Part shown: positions 13,741 to 25,649 of the stretch, piece by piece | Layout of the letters: every line of letters begins with the position of its first letter | How positions within the stretch are numbered: position 1 is the stretch's first letter | NCBI GenBank assembly: GCA_033439795.1 | Contig: JAUTDP010000003.1 | Location: 3,286,001 to 3,350,000, forward strand | Origin: Sordaria brevicollis | Lineage: Eukaryota; Ascomycota; Sordariomycetes; Sordariales; Sordariaceae | DNA length: 64,000 bases | Direction: 5' to 3' | Notes under the pieces: model-generated | Database searches by the model: none | What the model was told of the DNA's origin: nothing | What the model saw: only the letters and a program-made list of their open reading frames with translations | Program-made: the position numbers and the translations under genes

Positions 13741-15258
13741 ATGAAAGCAACACTCCTCTCCTCAACGGCCATCCTCCTAACTCTAGGAGGTCAACTAGCC
13801 CAAACATGCCAGGACCACGGCTCCCATGATACCAAACAATGGAAATTATCACCTGAAGAACTAGCCGAACTGAAGGAGCTGGAAAGGAAATGGGGAACAG
13901 ATGTACGTCTTTGCCATCACTTTTATCTTACAGCGTTAGCTAGCGAAAGCTTACTTATGAGGACAGTGGTCCTTCTCAGGCATATCAACCTTTGCCCACC
14001 TCAAGCACGTCAAGTGTCTGACTGCACCCAGCGAGAAGTTTGATATTGGCATCATAGGGGCGCCGTTTGATACTGCCACTAGTTATCGGCCGGGTATGTG
14101 CCTGTTCATCTCCGTCCACTACTCAAAAATCTTACCTCATTACCTCACTTACTCTTGCACTGCTCACTCACCAACCTACATTGCCCATTGACCTGATTTA
14201 CCGTGATCTCATCATTGCAATGCCGAAGCTAACAAGAACATCAAGGAGCACGCTTCGGCCCTCGCGCCATCCGCCAAGCATCCAGCCGGCAAACCTCCTT
14301 TCGTGGCTTCAACCCTCGCGCAGGCATCAATCCCTACGCCAGCTGGGCGACCATTATCGACTGTGGTGATATCCCCATCACGCCGTTTGACAATGCCGTG
14401 GCTTTGGAGCAGATGAGTGAAGCGTTTTTGGAGCTTGGGTTGAGGAGTTCTCCCCCTGGGAAGGAGAAGGGAAAGAAGGAAGAGAGAAAACCAAAGTTGA
14501 TCACACTAGGCGGCGACCATAGTCTTGCGTTACCGGCGTTGAGGGCGCTGAAGAAGGTGTATGGAAGGGAGGTGAGGGTTGTTCACTTTGATGGTTAGTA
14601 TCTCACTTCTCACCTACCTTGTCTCCTTCAGCTAACGCTGACATCGTCCATAGCCCACCTTGACACCTGGCACCCAGCCAAGTACCCCTCCGCCTGGCCC
14701 TCCACGCAATCACACTTCAACCACGGCTCCATGTTCTGGCTCGCCGGCCAAGAAGGCCTCTTATCCAACTCTTCCACCTCATCCAACATCCACGCCGGCC
14801 TCCGCACCCGCCTCTCCGGCACTGATCCTTCTGACTTCACCGACGACACCTCCCAAAACTGGCTCCGCCTCTCAGCCGACGATATCGACGACCTCGGCGG
14901 TCCTTCGGGAATCATATCCGCTATCTTATCCCAATTCGACCTCTCAGACCCCGATCCGGACCCGGTTTATTTATCCATTGACATTGACGTGCTCGACCCT
15001 GCGTTTGCTCCGGGCACGGGGACGCCAGAGCCAGGAGGATGGACGACGAGGGAACTGATTAGGATTTTGAGAGGGATTATGGATGTGTTGAATATTGTCG
15101 GGGCGGATGTGGTGGAGGTTAGTCCGGCTTATCAGGGAAGGGGGGAGGAGACGGCGTTGGCGGGGGCGCAGGTTGTTTATGAGATTTTGACGGGGATGGT
15201 CAAGAGGGGGTTGAAGGATGTAGAGGCTGGTGAGGCTCAAGGGCATGATGAGCTTTGA
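13741..15258 (+). CDS. Secreted agmatinase/arginase-family ureohydrolase
   Basis: Four exons (13741-13902, 13967-14093, 14246-14593, 14654-15258) encode 413 aa. The introns are 64, 152 and 60 nt, with clear CTAAC branch sites in the second and third. The protein begins with a hydrophobic leader ([17 protein letters not shown], then QLAQTC), a probable signal peptide. The ureohydrolase metal site is complete: GGDHS, FDAHLDTW (joined across intron 3), and [36 protein letters not shown] and [12 protein letters not shown] are typical of agmatinases, which hydrolyse agmatine or a related guanidino compound to an amine and urea using two Mn ions. The true substrate cannot be read from sequence. The leader suggests action outside the cytosol, which is unusual for classic polyamine synthesis. 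An insert of about 40 residues ([10 protein letters not shown] to [10 protein letters not shown]) follows the second metal motif. Confidence 0.93.
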
Positions 15259-16160
15259 TCCATTGTGTCATGGTAGAGTTCCTTCTTCTGTCCTCGGCCA
15301 TTCAGGGCTGTGGATGTTGAGTTCTGGGTATGCCACGGTCCGTAGCTACCGAGGTCGATATGAAGCTCGCATATCGTGTAGAGTTGGTTTTCGGAGTCAC
15401 ACCGTCCTTGAAATCCCATTCAGCCCTCCTGAAGAACGGTGAGAGAAAACCCGAACCCGATGAGGCAGCTGACTCACGGAGCACCAGCGGTCAGACCTTC
15501 GTCTGATAACGGAGATTTGTCTGGACTTGTGTGCCATGTCATCCTGTGACACCGGACGAATCATGAACACCCGGATGTTCGGCCACATGTTTCAATTCGT
15601 GCCATTGAGTGCCGAGAGTTGAAGAATAATGCCATTGAGTGGAAGCGAGAAATCGTGTCTGCCCTGGGCATCTTGAGATCCCGAGTGAATGATGATGGGC
15701 CGTTATCGCAGATGGTGTTGATATTTCCAGGGAGTTGTTAGAGGTTCGATAGCTCGCTGTCGATCATACAATGCAGGAACACAGGCCGTGAATTGCCGGA
15801 GAGATAACAGAGTCCCGGGCCATCGTACGGTACCTCGTTATCTTGGTGTAAATTGCAGTGATGTTCCGTCTGGTGTTCTAGCCAAATACAAGGGAGAGGG
15901 AAGGAAGTGAGTCACCGACGTCGCTCCCTCGTTGCTGCCACAGCGCTAACGCTAACAGCGACCCTTCCACTTCTGCCCCGCGTACGATACGCATTTAACA
16001 TTTTGGGCCCCCTGCCCCATGCCCCACCATCCCAACTCCCCCACCCGTCCCGTCCCCATTCTCTCTTTTATCGCAGACACTGCATCCACTTCCTGCCGCG
16101 CAAATCTTGGGACTCGACTTGTCTTTTCGTTTTGCGCGACAAGACATCCCACCAGCAAAA
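15259..16160. other. Intergenic region and AsnRS promoter
   Basis: This 900-base gap separates the agmatinase gene from the AsnRS gene. The last 200 bases are C-rich and pyrimidine-biased, as expected for the leader of a highly expressed gene. The frame running into the AsnRS from 16107 begins with TTG rather than ATG, so it is leader, not coding. No independent gene is supported. Confidence 0.45.
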
Positions 16161-17958
16161 ATGGCGACACCACAAGAACTGGCCGATCGCACAAAAAGCG
16201 ACGCCAAGGTCTACATCGACACTGTCGCCGGCAAGGACGACGAGACTGCCGATGGCTCCGAGGCCAAGCCCTACCAGTCGCTCTACCACGCCCTCATCCA
16301 GAACCTCGATAAGCCCGCGCCCACATACCTCACCAAGGTTGCCCCCAAGGAGGGCTCTACCGATGGCCCAACATGGGAGGAGGCCGCCAAGAGCGCCATG
16401 AAGAAGGCCGTCGGCCGCGTCGACCAGTACAAGAAGAAGCTGCAGAAGGAGAAGGAGGCTCTCAAGAAGGAGGAGGAGGAGCGCCAGCAGCGCCTCAAGA
16501 ACCTCGAGGACGCCAAGAAGATTGTTCTCAAGGAGGACCCTTCCCTGCCCGAGGCTGTCCGCATCCGTCTCAACAACAAGTCCATCGAGCTCGGCGACGA
16601 GTCCAAGAAGGGCACCCGCGTCAAGGTCTACGGCCGCATCCACCGTCTCCGTGTCCAGAAGCACGCCACCTTCCTTACCCTCAAGGACGGCTACGGTTTT
16701 CTCCAGTGCGTCCTGCCCGCTGGCGACCTCACCAAGAACTACGATGCCCTCCTCTTCGCCCAGGAGACCGCCCTTGTTCTCTACGGTGAGCTCAAGAAGC
16801 TCCCTGCCGGTGCCACTGCCCCCGATGGCCGTGAGCTCCAGGTCGACTACTACAAGGTCCTCGGCCACGCCCCCAGCGACCTCGACGCCATCACCAACAA
16901 GGTCTCCCGTGACCAGGATGCTTGGGATGCCGCCATGCTTGACAACAGGCACTTGGTCCTCCGTGGCGAGAACGCCTCTGCTCTCATGAAGCTCCGCGAG
17001 TTCGTCGAGCTGGCTTTCGTCGACACCTACCGTGAGCTCGAGTTCCGCAAGGTTTCTCCCCCTGCCATGGTCCAGACCCAGGTCGAGGGTGGTTCTACCC
17101 TCTTCAAGTACGACTACTACGGCGAGGAGGCCTACCTCACCCAGTCCTCCCAGCTGTACCTCGAGACCGTCCTTGCCTCCATGGGCCAGGTCTACTGCAT
17201 TGAGAAGTCCTTCCGTGCCGAGAAGTCGCTCACCCGTCGCCACTTGTCCGAGTACACCCACGTCGAGGCCGAGATGGACTTCATCGAGTTCAACGACCTC
17301 CTCGACCATCTCGAGTTGATCATCTCCAAGGTCGTCGACCGCGTTCTCAACGACGAGACCGCCGCTGGCTACCTCAAGGTCCTCAACCCCGACTTCAAGA
17401 AGCCCGAGAAGTTCCTCCGCATGAAGTACGAGGAGGCCATTGAGTGGCTCAACAAGCAGGATCCCCCTATCCTCAACGAGGAGGGTAACCCCCATGTCTT
17501 CGGTGACGATATCGCCGAGGCTGCCGAGCGCAGGATGACTGATATCATCAACCGCCCTATCCTCCTTACTCACTTCCCCGTCGAGATCAAGGCCTTCTAC
17601 ATGAAGAAGGACCCCAACGATCTCCGCGTTACCGAGTCTGTCGATGTTCTCAGTAAGTCTTCTTTGACCCTTCCTTTTTCCAGACCTGTCATTAACAATG
17701 ATATCAGTGCCCGGCGTCGGCGAGATCGTCGGTGGCTCCATGCGCATGGACGACTACGACGAGCTGATCGAGGCCTACAAGAAGAACGGCATCGGCCACG
17801 AGCCCTACTTCTGGTACACCGACCAGCGCAAGTACGGCACCTCCCCCCACGGCGGCTACGGTCTCGGTCTCGAGCGTTTCCTCGCCTGGATGGCCAACCA
17901 GCACTCCGTCCGCACGACCTGCCTGTACCCCCGCTTCATGGGCCGTTGCAAGCCTTAG
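16161..17958 (+). CDS. DED81: Asparaginyl-tRNA synthetase, cytoplasmic
   Basis: Two exons (16161-17652 and 17708-17958) encode 580 aa. The 55-nt intron (GTAAGT donor, TTAAC branch, ATCAG acceptor) splits the ATG codon of LMPGVGE. Residues 80-125 are a Lys/Glu-rich helical appendix typical of eukaryotic AsnRS. An OB-fold anticodon-binding domain follows ([20 protein letters not shown]). The class II catalytic core shows motif 2 ([20 protein letters not shown]) and motif 3 ([13 protein letters not shown]). The enzyme charges tRNA-Asn with asparagine in the cytosol. Codon use is strongly C-ending, as in highly expressed genes, and produces a 559-codon shadow frame on the opposite strand. The start at 16161 has an excellent AAAAATGGC context. 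A glutamine-dependent amidotransferase route is not suggested. Confidence 0.97.
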
Positions 17959-18940
17959 ACGGTGTTCGTATTGGTTCGGGAGGGTGAGGGCAAGGGTGCA
18001 GAGGAGAAGGAGGAGAAGAAAGAGAAGGGTTGTAGTTGCTTGTCACAGTGGCAGCAGCAACGCAGGACGTTATCTACTACTGTGAATAAGCAGAGCGGTA
18101 GAAGGAAGAAGAGTAGAAATGATGATGATGTGAGGAGAAAAAATGAAAGGATCCCTAAAAGAACGCGTGGAGTCTGGTGCAACGAGGATTTATAGCGAAA
18201 TATTACGGACCTAGAGCTTCTCTTTGATCTTCGAAGCCCTGAATGTCGAGCGCTCTTCAGATGCCTTGGATGTCCAACGTGCCAGTGGTGAAAGCGGTTG
18301 CCCTCGATGGTCCTCAGGGTAGGCAAGGGTTGCGGCTGTAGGAAGGAAATGAAAGTGAGTTTGTTTACTTACCCCTGAGTGTCCGGCCACCAACCCTCTC
18401 AGGTACGACCTGGCCCCGAAATCTCCTTCGGACCTCCGGCCCCCCCAGCTTTGAACCTTCGATTTCTGGAAGTCATCAAAAACCTTGATCTCTTCCCTCA
18501 CCCAAAACGCCATCCTCGCACAGGCCTTGGCTCATCTGAAGCAAGAACATGATGAAACCACTTGTGTCCATGCCCTTTCTGGTATGACAGACGTACCTTC
18601 AGGTTTCACGCACAGCAGATGGAGTCATTGTTGCTTGTCAACAACCTCACTTTTGCGTCTGAATGGGCTGAAAAATTGAGCTGAGGATAGAGAGAGAGAT
18701 TGGGGAAGAAGAGGGGCTGGGCGGGGGAAGGAGATGTACTTGAGGAAGTCGTCATCGTTTCTATAATTTTGTGGCGGAGCAGGAGGAGGTTGGTTCAACG
18801 TGAGTGAGTGAGTGAGTGACTGCTCGTACTTGCTTTTACATTTGCTTTTTGCATCGTACACTGCACAGTTCTTCTGCGAGAGAGCCTAACTGGTCAGTTG
18901 GGCCTTGAAGTTGTCGAAGTCGTTCCCGTTCGTTTGGGGG
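17959..18940. other. Intergenic region after AsnRS
   Basis: This is 3' flanking sequence of the AsnRS gene, purine-rich at first (18000-18150), with no recognisable gene. A GAGT tetranucleotide run (GTGAGTGAGTGAGTGAGTG) sits at about 18800-18818. Confidence 0.4.
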
Positions 18941-19241
18941 TACCGTATAATTTCGGGGGACTCGGATTCCAGGTCAGACCGATACAGGCCGCCCCCAGAT
19001 GGAAAAGGGTGCCAGATTCTGCCTGTTATACCTCATGAATTTTGCTTTCTGCCGTGCAAATACCACGCAAAGTATACGCAAGTTATCGATTCCTAGCAGA
19101 TTAGGCGTAGGTATCCTAACAATGTGGCAGTTGCAAAGAGCATGACATGCGCCGATATGCTAACTAAGCCATATTTCTTCCAGCTGGAGAACAGGTGTAT
19201 ATGCCTGACCTGGAATCCGAGTCCCCCGAAATTATACGGTA
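18941..19241. mobile_element. MITE-like element with 35-bp perfect terminal inverted repeats and TA flanks
   Basis: The sequence at 18941-18977 is exactly repeated, inverted, at 19205-19241: all 37 bases match, including the TA at each outer end. Read with TA as target duplication, the element is 18943-19239 (297 bp) with 35-bp inverted repeats beginning CCGTATAATTTCGGGGGACT. It contains no meaningful open frame. Small size, no coding capacity, long TIRs and TA flanks are the features of a non-autonomous Tc1/mariner-class element. The perfect arm identity suggests a recent insertion or conversion, and neither arm shows RIP-type C-to-T decay. Confidence 0.8.
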
Positions 19242-21079
19242 ATGTATGAAAGCTTGGGGGGTCGTTACTATATAGTGCCCCTGGTGTGGTGGAATAAGGG
19301 CACGTTGGTCCCGAGTGACTGGTTCTATCTACTTCTAGCTTCAGCTCTTGCTTCCACTTGTTTTTGCATCATGCCCAGCACAATATTCTACCACAGAGCC
19401 GGTTATCTGCGACAGAAAAGCAGAGGGTCATGCCATTTTGCCAAGTTTGGAACCGTCGAAGGCGTCACTTTCAAGGACCCTCGCCTTTTACAGTGCTCTA
19501 GGTACCTCTATCGTCAAGGTGTCACTTTGGAGGTGGTCATACCGCGGACTTTTTGGGAATAAATCACAGCATTTTCTTTTGAGTGTACGTGTCGGCTCGA
19601 TTTTTAAAGGTGACCCCTTTATATTGATCGTTGGGCATAGAGGTATGGCGAGTTTTGACAGCATTCTGGTAAGAGTATGCCTCGGAATGATGTAGCTGTT
19701 TAGTTAGTAAAATTTAAAAATTCTCATATTTTGTTCATCAGTATACCTAATATTATTACTATGTATCGTAGTGTTCTTAGTGATTTGTTAAACTCCAGCC
19801 TTTTTAATGGGTTTGTATAAGCGCAGAGCTGTCTACACAAACAGCTAACTAGCCACTATATATCTGAAATTCTAAGCTGTAATTTAGGATATAACTTTGA
19901 GAATTCCTTCCATTAAGCAATATACACACTAGTATTTGTTAGTTGACTGCGAAATTTTTGGTACTTTAGGAGGGCTAACGTTTAGCTTACTAACCTATTC
20001 GATATATACTACGGTTGAGGAGGTTCAATTAAGCTATTTTCTATTTAGTCGCGCGGGTGGCAGAAGCAGGTCCCGCGCATTTGGTTCTACACTGCATACG
20101 TAAGGGCATGATGCAGAATACAAGTGGAACCAAAACGTGGAAGCAAGAAGCCCATAAGTACCGGCCAGCTAGTTATGCATTCATGTTGAGTGTCTCTTGT
20201 CGAAGTCGTCGAAATCGTCGAAGTCCTCAACTTCCACTTCCAAAATCAAATATCCGAGTCGCGCAGTTGGATCTTATGTTTCATGAGGTCATGGAGCACC
20301 AGGCCGCTCTTCTCTTTGCCGTTCTTCATCACGCGCTTGCGGCATCTTTGAGTGCCCCGTATCGTCTCTGTACCGCTGAATCTTCGCGAAAGTCGCAAAA
20401 GCCGGACTCCCCCATTTGGTCGTTGGGCATGTGGTGCCAGATATCTGGTAGGCATCCCAGCCATTGCCGACGGAGATCCGACAGAGATTCGACAAAAGCA
20501 TTCCAAGAAAGTGTATGTACATGTGGTAGCATATGCTGTGGCTGTTAGTTATGAAAATCTGCAAAATCTTGCCCGTTTCTCTAACATGCGCAGTATTCCA
20601 ACACGCATACCATGACATTGTCCAACCAGAACTCTGTCTGCTATCGCTATGTATGCCGGTGCTCAACAAGGAATTGGTGATTTGGCTACCTACATATCAC
20701 GCGAGACACATGGAATACATCCTTCCTTGATGAAGCCACTTCGCGCGTTCACGTCCCAACGTAAGACCTGAACATTCACGAACTTATTCGTATCGCCGCC
20801 ATCCCACAAAGCTTTACGAGGGTCAGAGAAACGTCGTGCCCCATTTACTTATCTTGAACATACCAAACTTGGAGCGGCCTTTGGTAAGTCCACTCCCTGT
20901 GAGACTCACTCCATACTTCACACAAATTGAAACAAAAAAGGCATCCCCCATAGACCTTAGTATAGTCATGATCAAGAAACCATACTGGAAACTAGCACCG
21001 CTATACTTCTCGGCGTTACTAAGGGAGGTGATCAGGTAGTGTTGACACTCGCGTAAAAGACAAGCTGGAGCTCTTCGCT
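19242..21079. other. Intergenic region, no supported gene
   Basis: 19680-20050 is AT-rich but still contains CA/TG, so it is not heavily RIP-mutated. A GTCGAA-like trinucleotide pattern at about 20199-20230 reads as a short Asp-Phe repeat on the minus strand. Overlapping frames of 65-163 codons on both strands at 20057-20730 have no recognisable domain. A decayed gene is possible but cannot be shown. Confidence 0.35.
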
Positions 21080-21880
21080 CTCGCTTGCTCCTGGGTCGAG
21101 CAATAAGTGAGTGTCCTCTGTGTTTCTCGACGTTGACTGGGCCTCGCAGGAGGTTGGCAACAAAGAGTAGATCTAGGTCATTATCGAGGAAATGCTCTTG
21201 CTTACTCCTGAGCCGATCAGTGAGTGAGTGTCCTCTCCAGTTCTCACTGTTGACTGACTCAGCCACGCAGAAAGTTGACGGCGAGAGGCAGATGATGATC
21301 AAGAGCCGACCTGATGAGCAGCGTGAAAGTGAGTCGGCGCCCTAGGATGATTTCATGTCGAAGCACAAGGCAGACGAACGGCGCAAGGAAAGAACGAGTC
21401 ACCTGGCTCAGTACCGCGCCTCAGCGAGCCGATGAGGGCGTTTTGAAGTGTTGCAACCCTGAAGGGCAGTCTCTCACGCATCTTCTCATGTTTTCTGAAA
21501 TATACGAGGAATCAATATACTTAGCTCGGACTGGTGAGTGCCTTGGGCTCCGTCATTTTGCGTATCTTGCTGCTAACTGAGCCATGCGAGAATCAGGGGA
21601 CCAGAATCAAAACCGACTACGTGCCGGCTTCGGTTTAATCAGCCGTAGAAGTGCCGCTGGTATTGACCGGTGGCCTCCCTCTGTCGCGATATTCATGTGG
21701 AAGCGGAGATGCTGTTGTGGCAATCATCAGGACTGACGAGGGCATGAGAAGGCAGTGTACCTACTGGCGTCATCTGCACACTTGAGCCATTGCGACTGCG
21801 ACTAATACCGAGGCGATCGGTCAGTGAGTGACATCCGTCTACTCTTTCTCTTTCCTAATAAGAGTCACGCAGACCCCACG
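21080..21880 (+). repeat. Set of related intron-like repeat units
   Basis: Several segments share a layout: a GAGCCGATCA-like lead, then GTGAGTG with TCCTCT- or ACATCCGTCT-like sequence, a TTGACTGA/CTAACTGA/CTAATAA core, and a CACGCAG or CATGCGAG end. Clear copies lie at 21107-21149 (43 nt), 21220-21270 (51 nt), 21534-21590 (57 nt) and 21824-21872 (49 nt). The first two sit in a tandem repeat of about 118 bases. Each looks like a minimal fungal intron with donor, branch and acceptor, but the sequence between them contains stops. The set could be a decayed multi-exon gene of repeated domains, a spliced non-coding RNA, or chance tandem duplication. Confidence 0.45.
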
Positions 21881-24800
21881 GCCATGAGGGATTGAGTGGT
21901 CGACAGCAGAGTTTTGCAAATTCTGTCAAGCCGGTGAAGAGACGGCGCTTGTTGTCTCTGAACCCGCCTGGCATAGATACCGTCCGACCAAGACGTTTGT
22001 GCGCATGTTCATTGCTTCTAAGCAGTGCATATCAACTGGAGAAGTGAATGGAATGGTGAAGAGGTGAAATGTGCACAAACCTAGGAGTGGCTGTCCGTAT
22101 TCCGCTAATTGAGACCTGTCCTTGTTAAGAACATCCCTTTTTGCGCTTTGCAAGGTGAGCAAGGTAAGGGTCGGTGATAGACGGCCAGGATAATGATGAG
22201 AACAAGCACGGTGCGGCGATTCGGACACCGTCTTGATCCCTTGGAGGTGAGGATTGACATCGGTCTTGGCATTGGCTTGGGGTTCGGGTCGGGAATTTGG
22301 ACATGGAGATTCAATCTGAACCCCTGATTTGGACGGAGATAGACCAATGTGGAAGTGAAGATCCGTGGGGGTCTAGATGTAGAGATCGATGACTTGGGGG
22401 TATCTGTAAGTAGCCATGGATTTGGATTTGGCATCATTCTCTATTCGCCGAGTGTCTTTCGTTGAGTGAGCTCGTGACAAGTCGTGATGGCTTCAACCAC
22501 CAGCATGAAGCATCCCATATCCCCATGTCAGCTGTCCAACCAAGTCAGTATGTACAGGACAATCGGCTTTCTGTGAGCAAGATATGTGAGGCCTGCAGGT
22601 AGGTAGTCGATCGATATTGTCAACGTCGGTGGTGTTGTTGCCGCCGCACAGTCTTTTCCACGGTGGCGGTGGATAGCCGTGGATAGGGACAAGGCCTTGG
22701 GTCAACCTAGGAGTCTGGAGTCGAATTTCAAATTTCCGGATCGATCCGCTTTCTGGAGGGACATTTCGATTGCGATTGCGATTGTGGAGGGCAGAGGGCA
22801 GAGGGGGCGGGAATATGCTTTTGTCCCGTGAGCCGTGGCCATGGGCGTGCTCGTAGTACACAGGTAGACGTACAAGTAGCCATGGGATGAACGATGCGGC
22901 TTCGTTGGTCAACGTGTTCATCTTCAGTGGACATGTGCACGACGGACCGGACAGAAGTCGCTGCTCCAATGGTTCGTTGGCCTCATCCGCATCCACGGGG
23001 ACGGGTCCGGTCCGGTCCACAATCGACGGCATCCAGTCTCTCGATCCGCGGAATCGGATCCGGTCAACATGCGTGTACGGCGTGCAAGTGACGACGGATC
23101 ACGGATGGCGCGCGGACGAGGGTGTCGTGTTACAGAACTTTAAGCATGGCTGGCCGACAGGTACCCGTTCCTGTCCAGAAGGGGGTGGAGGGGAGTGCAA
23201 CGTCAGCATACCTATACCCCTTTTTTGGCGTGCTGTCGTTTGCTGCAGCCAAGGGGGAACAATGGGAAGAAAAGAAGCGGGTGGAGCATCAATGCATATG
23301 TACATATGTATGTGTGTACTCAGAAAGTGAACATGTCTCAAAAATGGACAGGAGGACTGGAACGGGAAAAGGGGTCATGCATCTAAATGACGGATTGCGA
23401 CGGAATATGTCAATTCCAAACTTGGTCAGTCTCTGCATGCAATGGAACAGGCAATTGTCGAACTAGAAGAACATGATACATATTCGAACCTTCCTCCCCC
23501 TCCCGCCGTCTTCCAAACGAAGTCCATGACGGTTCACAACGTCCCATGGCACTTTCCGTTGCTGTCCAGCAGTTGAGGTGGAGAGTGGAGTACCTGACGG
23601 GATTAGACGGACATGTCGATTGAGAGTTGAGATCCCATGGCAGGCACTGACTTGAAGCCTGCAGTAGCCGCGCTACAAGTACACTGCAAATAGCAAAGTA
23701 CAAAATCATGGCGGAAGCCGCATCTCAATGCCCAGACATCATGCGCATTGCAACTTTGCAAGCGGCCTTTACAGTTGACGCGCTGCTGCTATTCAATCTG
23801 AATGCCTGTATGGGTCGAAAGTTTCAACAATCCATTGGCTTCAAAACACCAACGCTTCCTCACCATCCAGTCAACATACCTTAGTCACCCCAATTTATAG
23901 TCAGGAGACAAAGGGTTCAATTCTCCAACACTCCAAGCACAATGCAAGCACGCCTGCCTGCGACGCCGGCGGAGGTGTTGACCGCTGGGTAGCATCGCTA
24001 GCAGACCCAAAGTCGTTTCTGCATATATCTTATATACAAAAGATACCAGCCCCAAGATGACCAGGGGACTTCAACACCATCGAGACCCTGTCTGCGATGG
24101 CGCCTGCTTGCAATCGACGTGCGTGGTGGGCAATTAAACTGGCGTGCCGAGCCAGACCAATTCGGGCCCATGGGGCCATCTTGGTACATACGGGGATTGA
24201 GGGGACACTGGCAGAGGGAAGGAGCAGACACCGAATCCACCCTCACCTCCCTTGGTCCCCATCCATCTGCCGCCATCAGCCAATCACGCACGTCTGTTCC
24301 TGGACCATAATCCATTCGCTTGACTTCGACGCTTTCTCACCCCCATCCAAGTCTCCTCTCTTCCAGTTCCAGAGTCCCAGTCTGTCTCTTCAGAGTTTCC
24401 CCTATGCACCCTGTCGCTATTGCTGCTAGTCCTCTTTTTTTTTTGCCCTTTAAGATTTCTATTTTATCTCTTGGGATTGATTTACTTTCCCTCGCTTCCC
24501 TTCTCAATCCTCTTTCTTCCTCCTTTTTTTCCCCGTTCCTCTCTCTGTCCCCTCCCCTCCACCCCTCCCCCCTTCGGCCCTCCCTAGAACCTAGAACTTT
24601 GGTTCTTCTTTCCGTTCTGGTGGCTTTCTTTTTTTCCACTTGCCCATCGTGCAAAGGAGAAACAGCTTCTTCAAGTCTTCCACTTCCGGGGCCGCCCCGT
24701 ATATAGCCTTGCAAAAACCCTTCAAGGTCTCGATCCACTCCGACTGACTTTCAGTACTGGAGTGCCTCGCCCTTGTTTTTTTCCTTGCAGGCTTTGCTCT

Positions 24801-25649
24801 TCCTTCGACAAACACTCGTTGCCAAGTATCGTCTTGCTAATTAAAAATCTATCCAACACTTTCAATTCTTCCCCACGGGACGAAACGAACCCCCTACCGA
24901 CAAGACCACGGACAGGACCTTGCCTAGCTTTCATCCCGACTGACAAGCAACAAGTCCAAGTCCGTTCTCGATCCGATATTTCCCCCCGGTTCGCTTCTTC
25001 TGCCACGGTGTGAAGATTGACCTACCTACCTCGACCTTACCTCGACATTCGCTTGAAGAGAGAAAGAAAGAGACACGATTTTAAACCGTCACGTTGGTCG
25101 ATTACGATAGCGATATTTAATAGCTCTATACAAAATCTCCCTTTGTTCGGCTTCGAGACGAATCGACCAACCCCTTTCGGCCCCCCTGCCGCGAAGCAAT
25201 TGTCTTTGCGCCAAAGAGACGAGAACAAAACCAATCCGGCCGCAGTCACCGAAAGCTCTCCCGGCTGCCTTGGCACTCGACCGTTTCTTTCTCTGAATCC
25301 GGCTCGCCCCTTTGCTTCACTCCCGTCGAACGTCTTGTCTTCCAGACTTCGACCATACATAACCGTGATACTTCGAATCCCTTTCGTTTCGGCAGCGTTG
25401 CGGCGAACTACGGTGACGGGTTTTAGACAAATCTGTCCGCGATCTCGAACCGCCGTGTATCCTTAGCGAGCAGTCCTACTCTCTTGTTGAGTTTTTTTGG
25501 GCCGCATTTCTTGGACAACGACCGGTACATTCCATCGCGTATCTTCTTCTCGGTCGTGCCTTTTTTCCCAGGGGCACGTTTAATCCTTCAAGACGGCAGT
25601 TCTACCTCAGCTCACTCGGGACTCCTCCGTCCCGGCGCACCTTCTCGGG
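21881..25649. other. Gene-poor region and long leader of the Nrd1-type gene
   Basis: 21900-24000 carries overlapping frames up to 179 codons (22493-23032 minus; 22887-23330 plus) without recognisable domains, and a CGATTG hexanucleotide run near 22767-22786. From about 24310 to 25649 the + strand becomes strongly pyrimidine-rich, with several short ATG frames. This resembles a long promoter and 5' UTR for the four-RRM gene at 25650. Introns in this leader are possible but I could not define one. Confidence 0.4.

Noticed and set aside
16107..16160. N-terminal extension of AsnRS as a possible mitochondrial presequence
   Set aside because: The extension begins with TTG, not ATG; the ATG at 16161 has the proper context.
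16068..17747. 559-codon open frame on the minus strand
   Set aside because: It is exactly antisense to the AsnRS exon and is Leu/Val/Gly/Glu-monotonous, as expected from the complement of C-ending codons.
20057..20730. Overlapping frames of 65-163 codons on both strands
   Set aside because: No frame keeps a recognisable domain, and no splicing solution I tried joined them into one.
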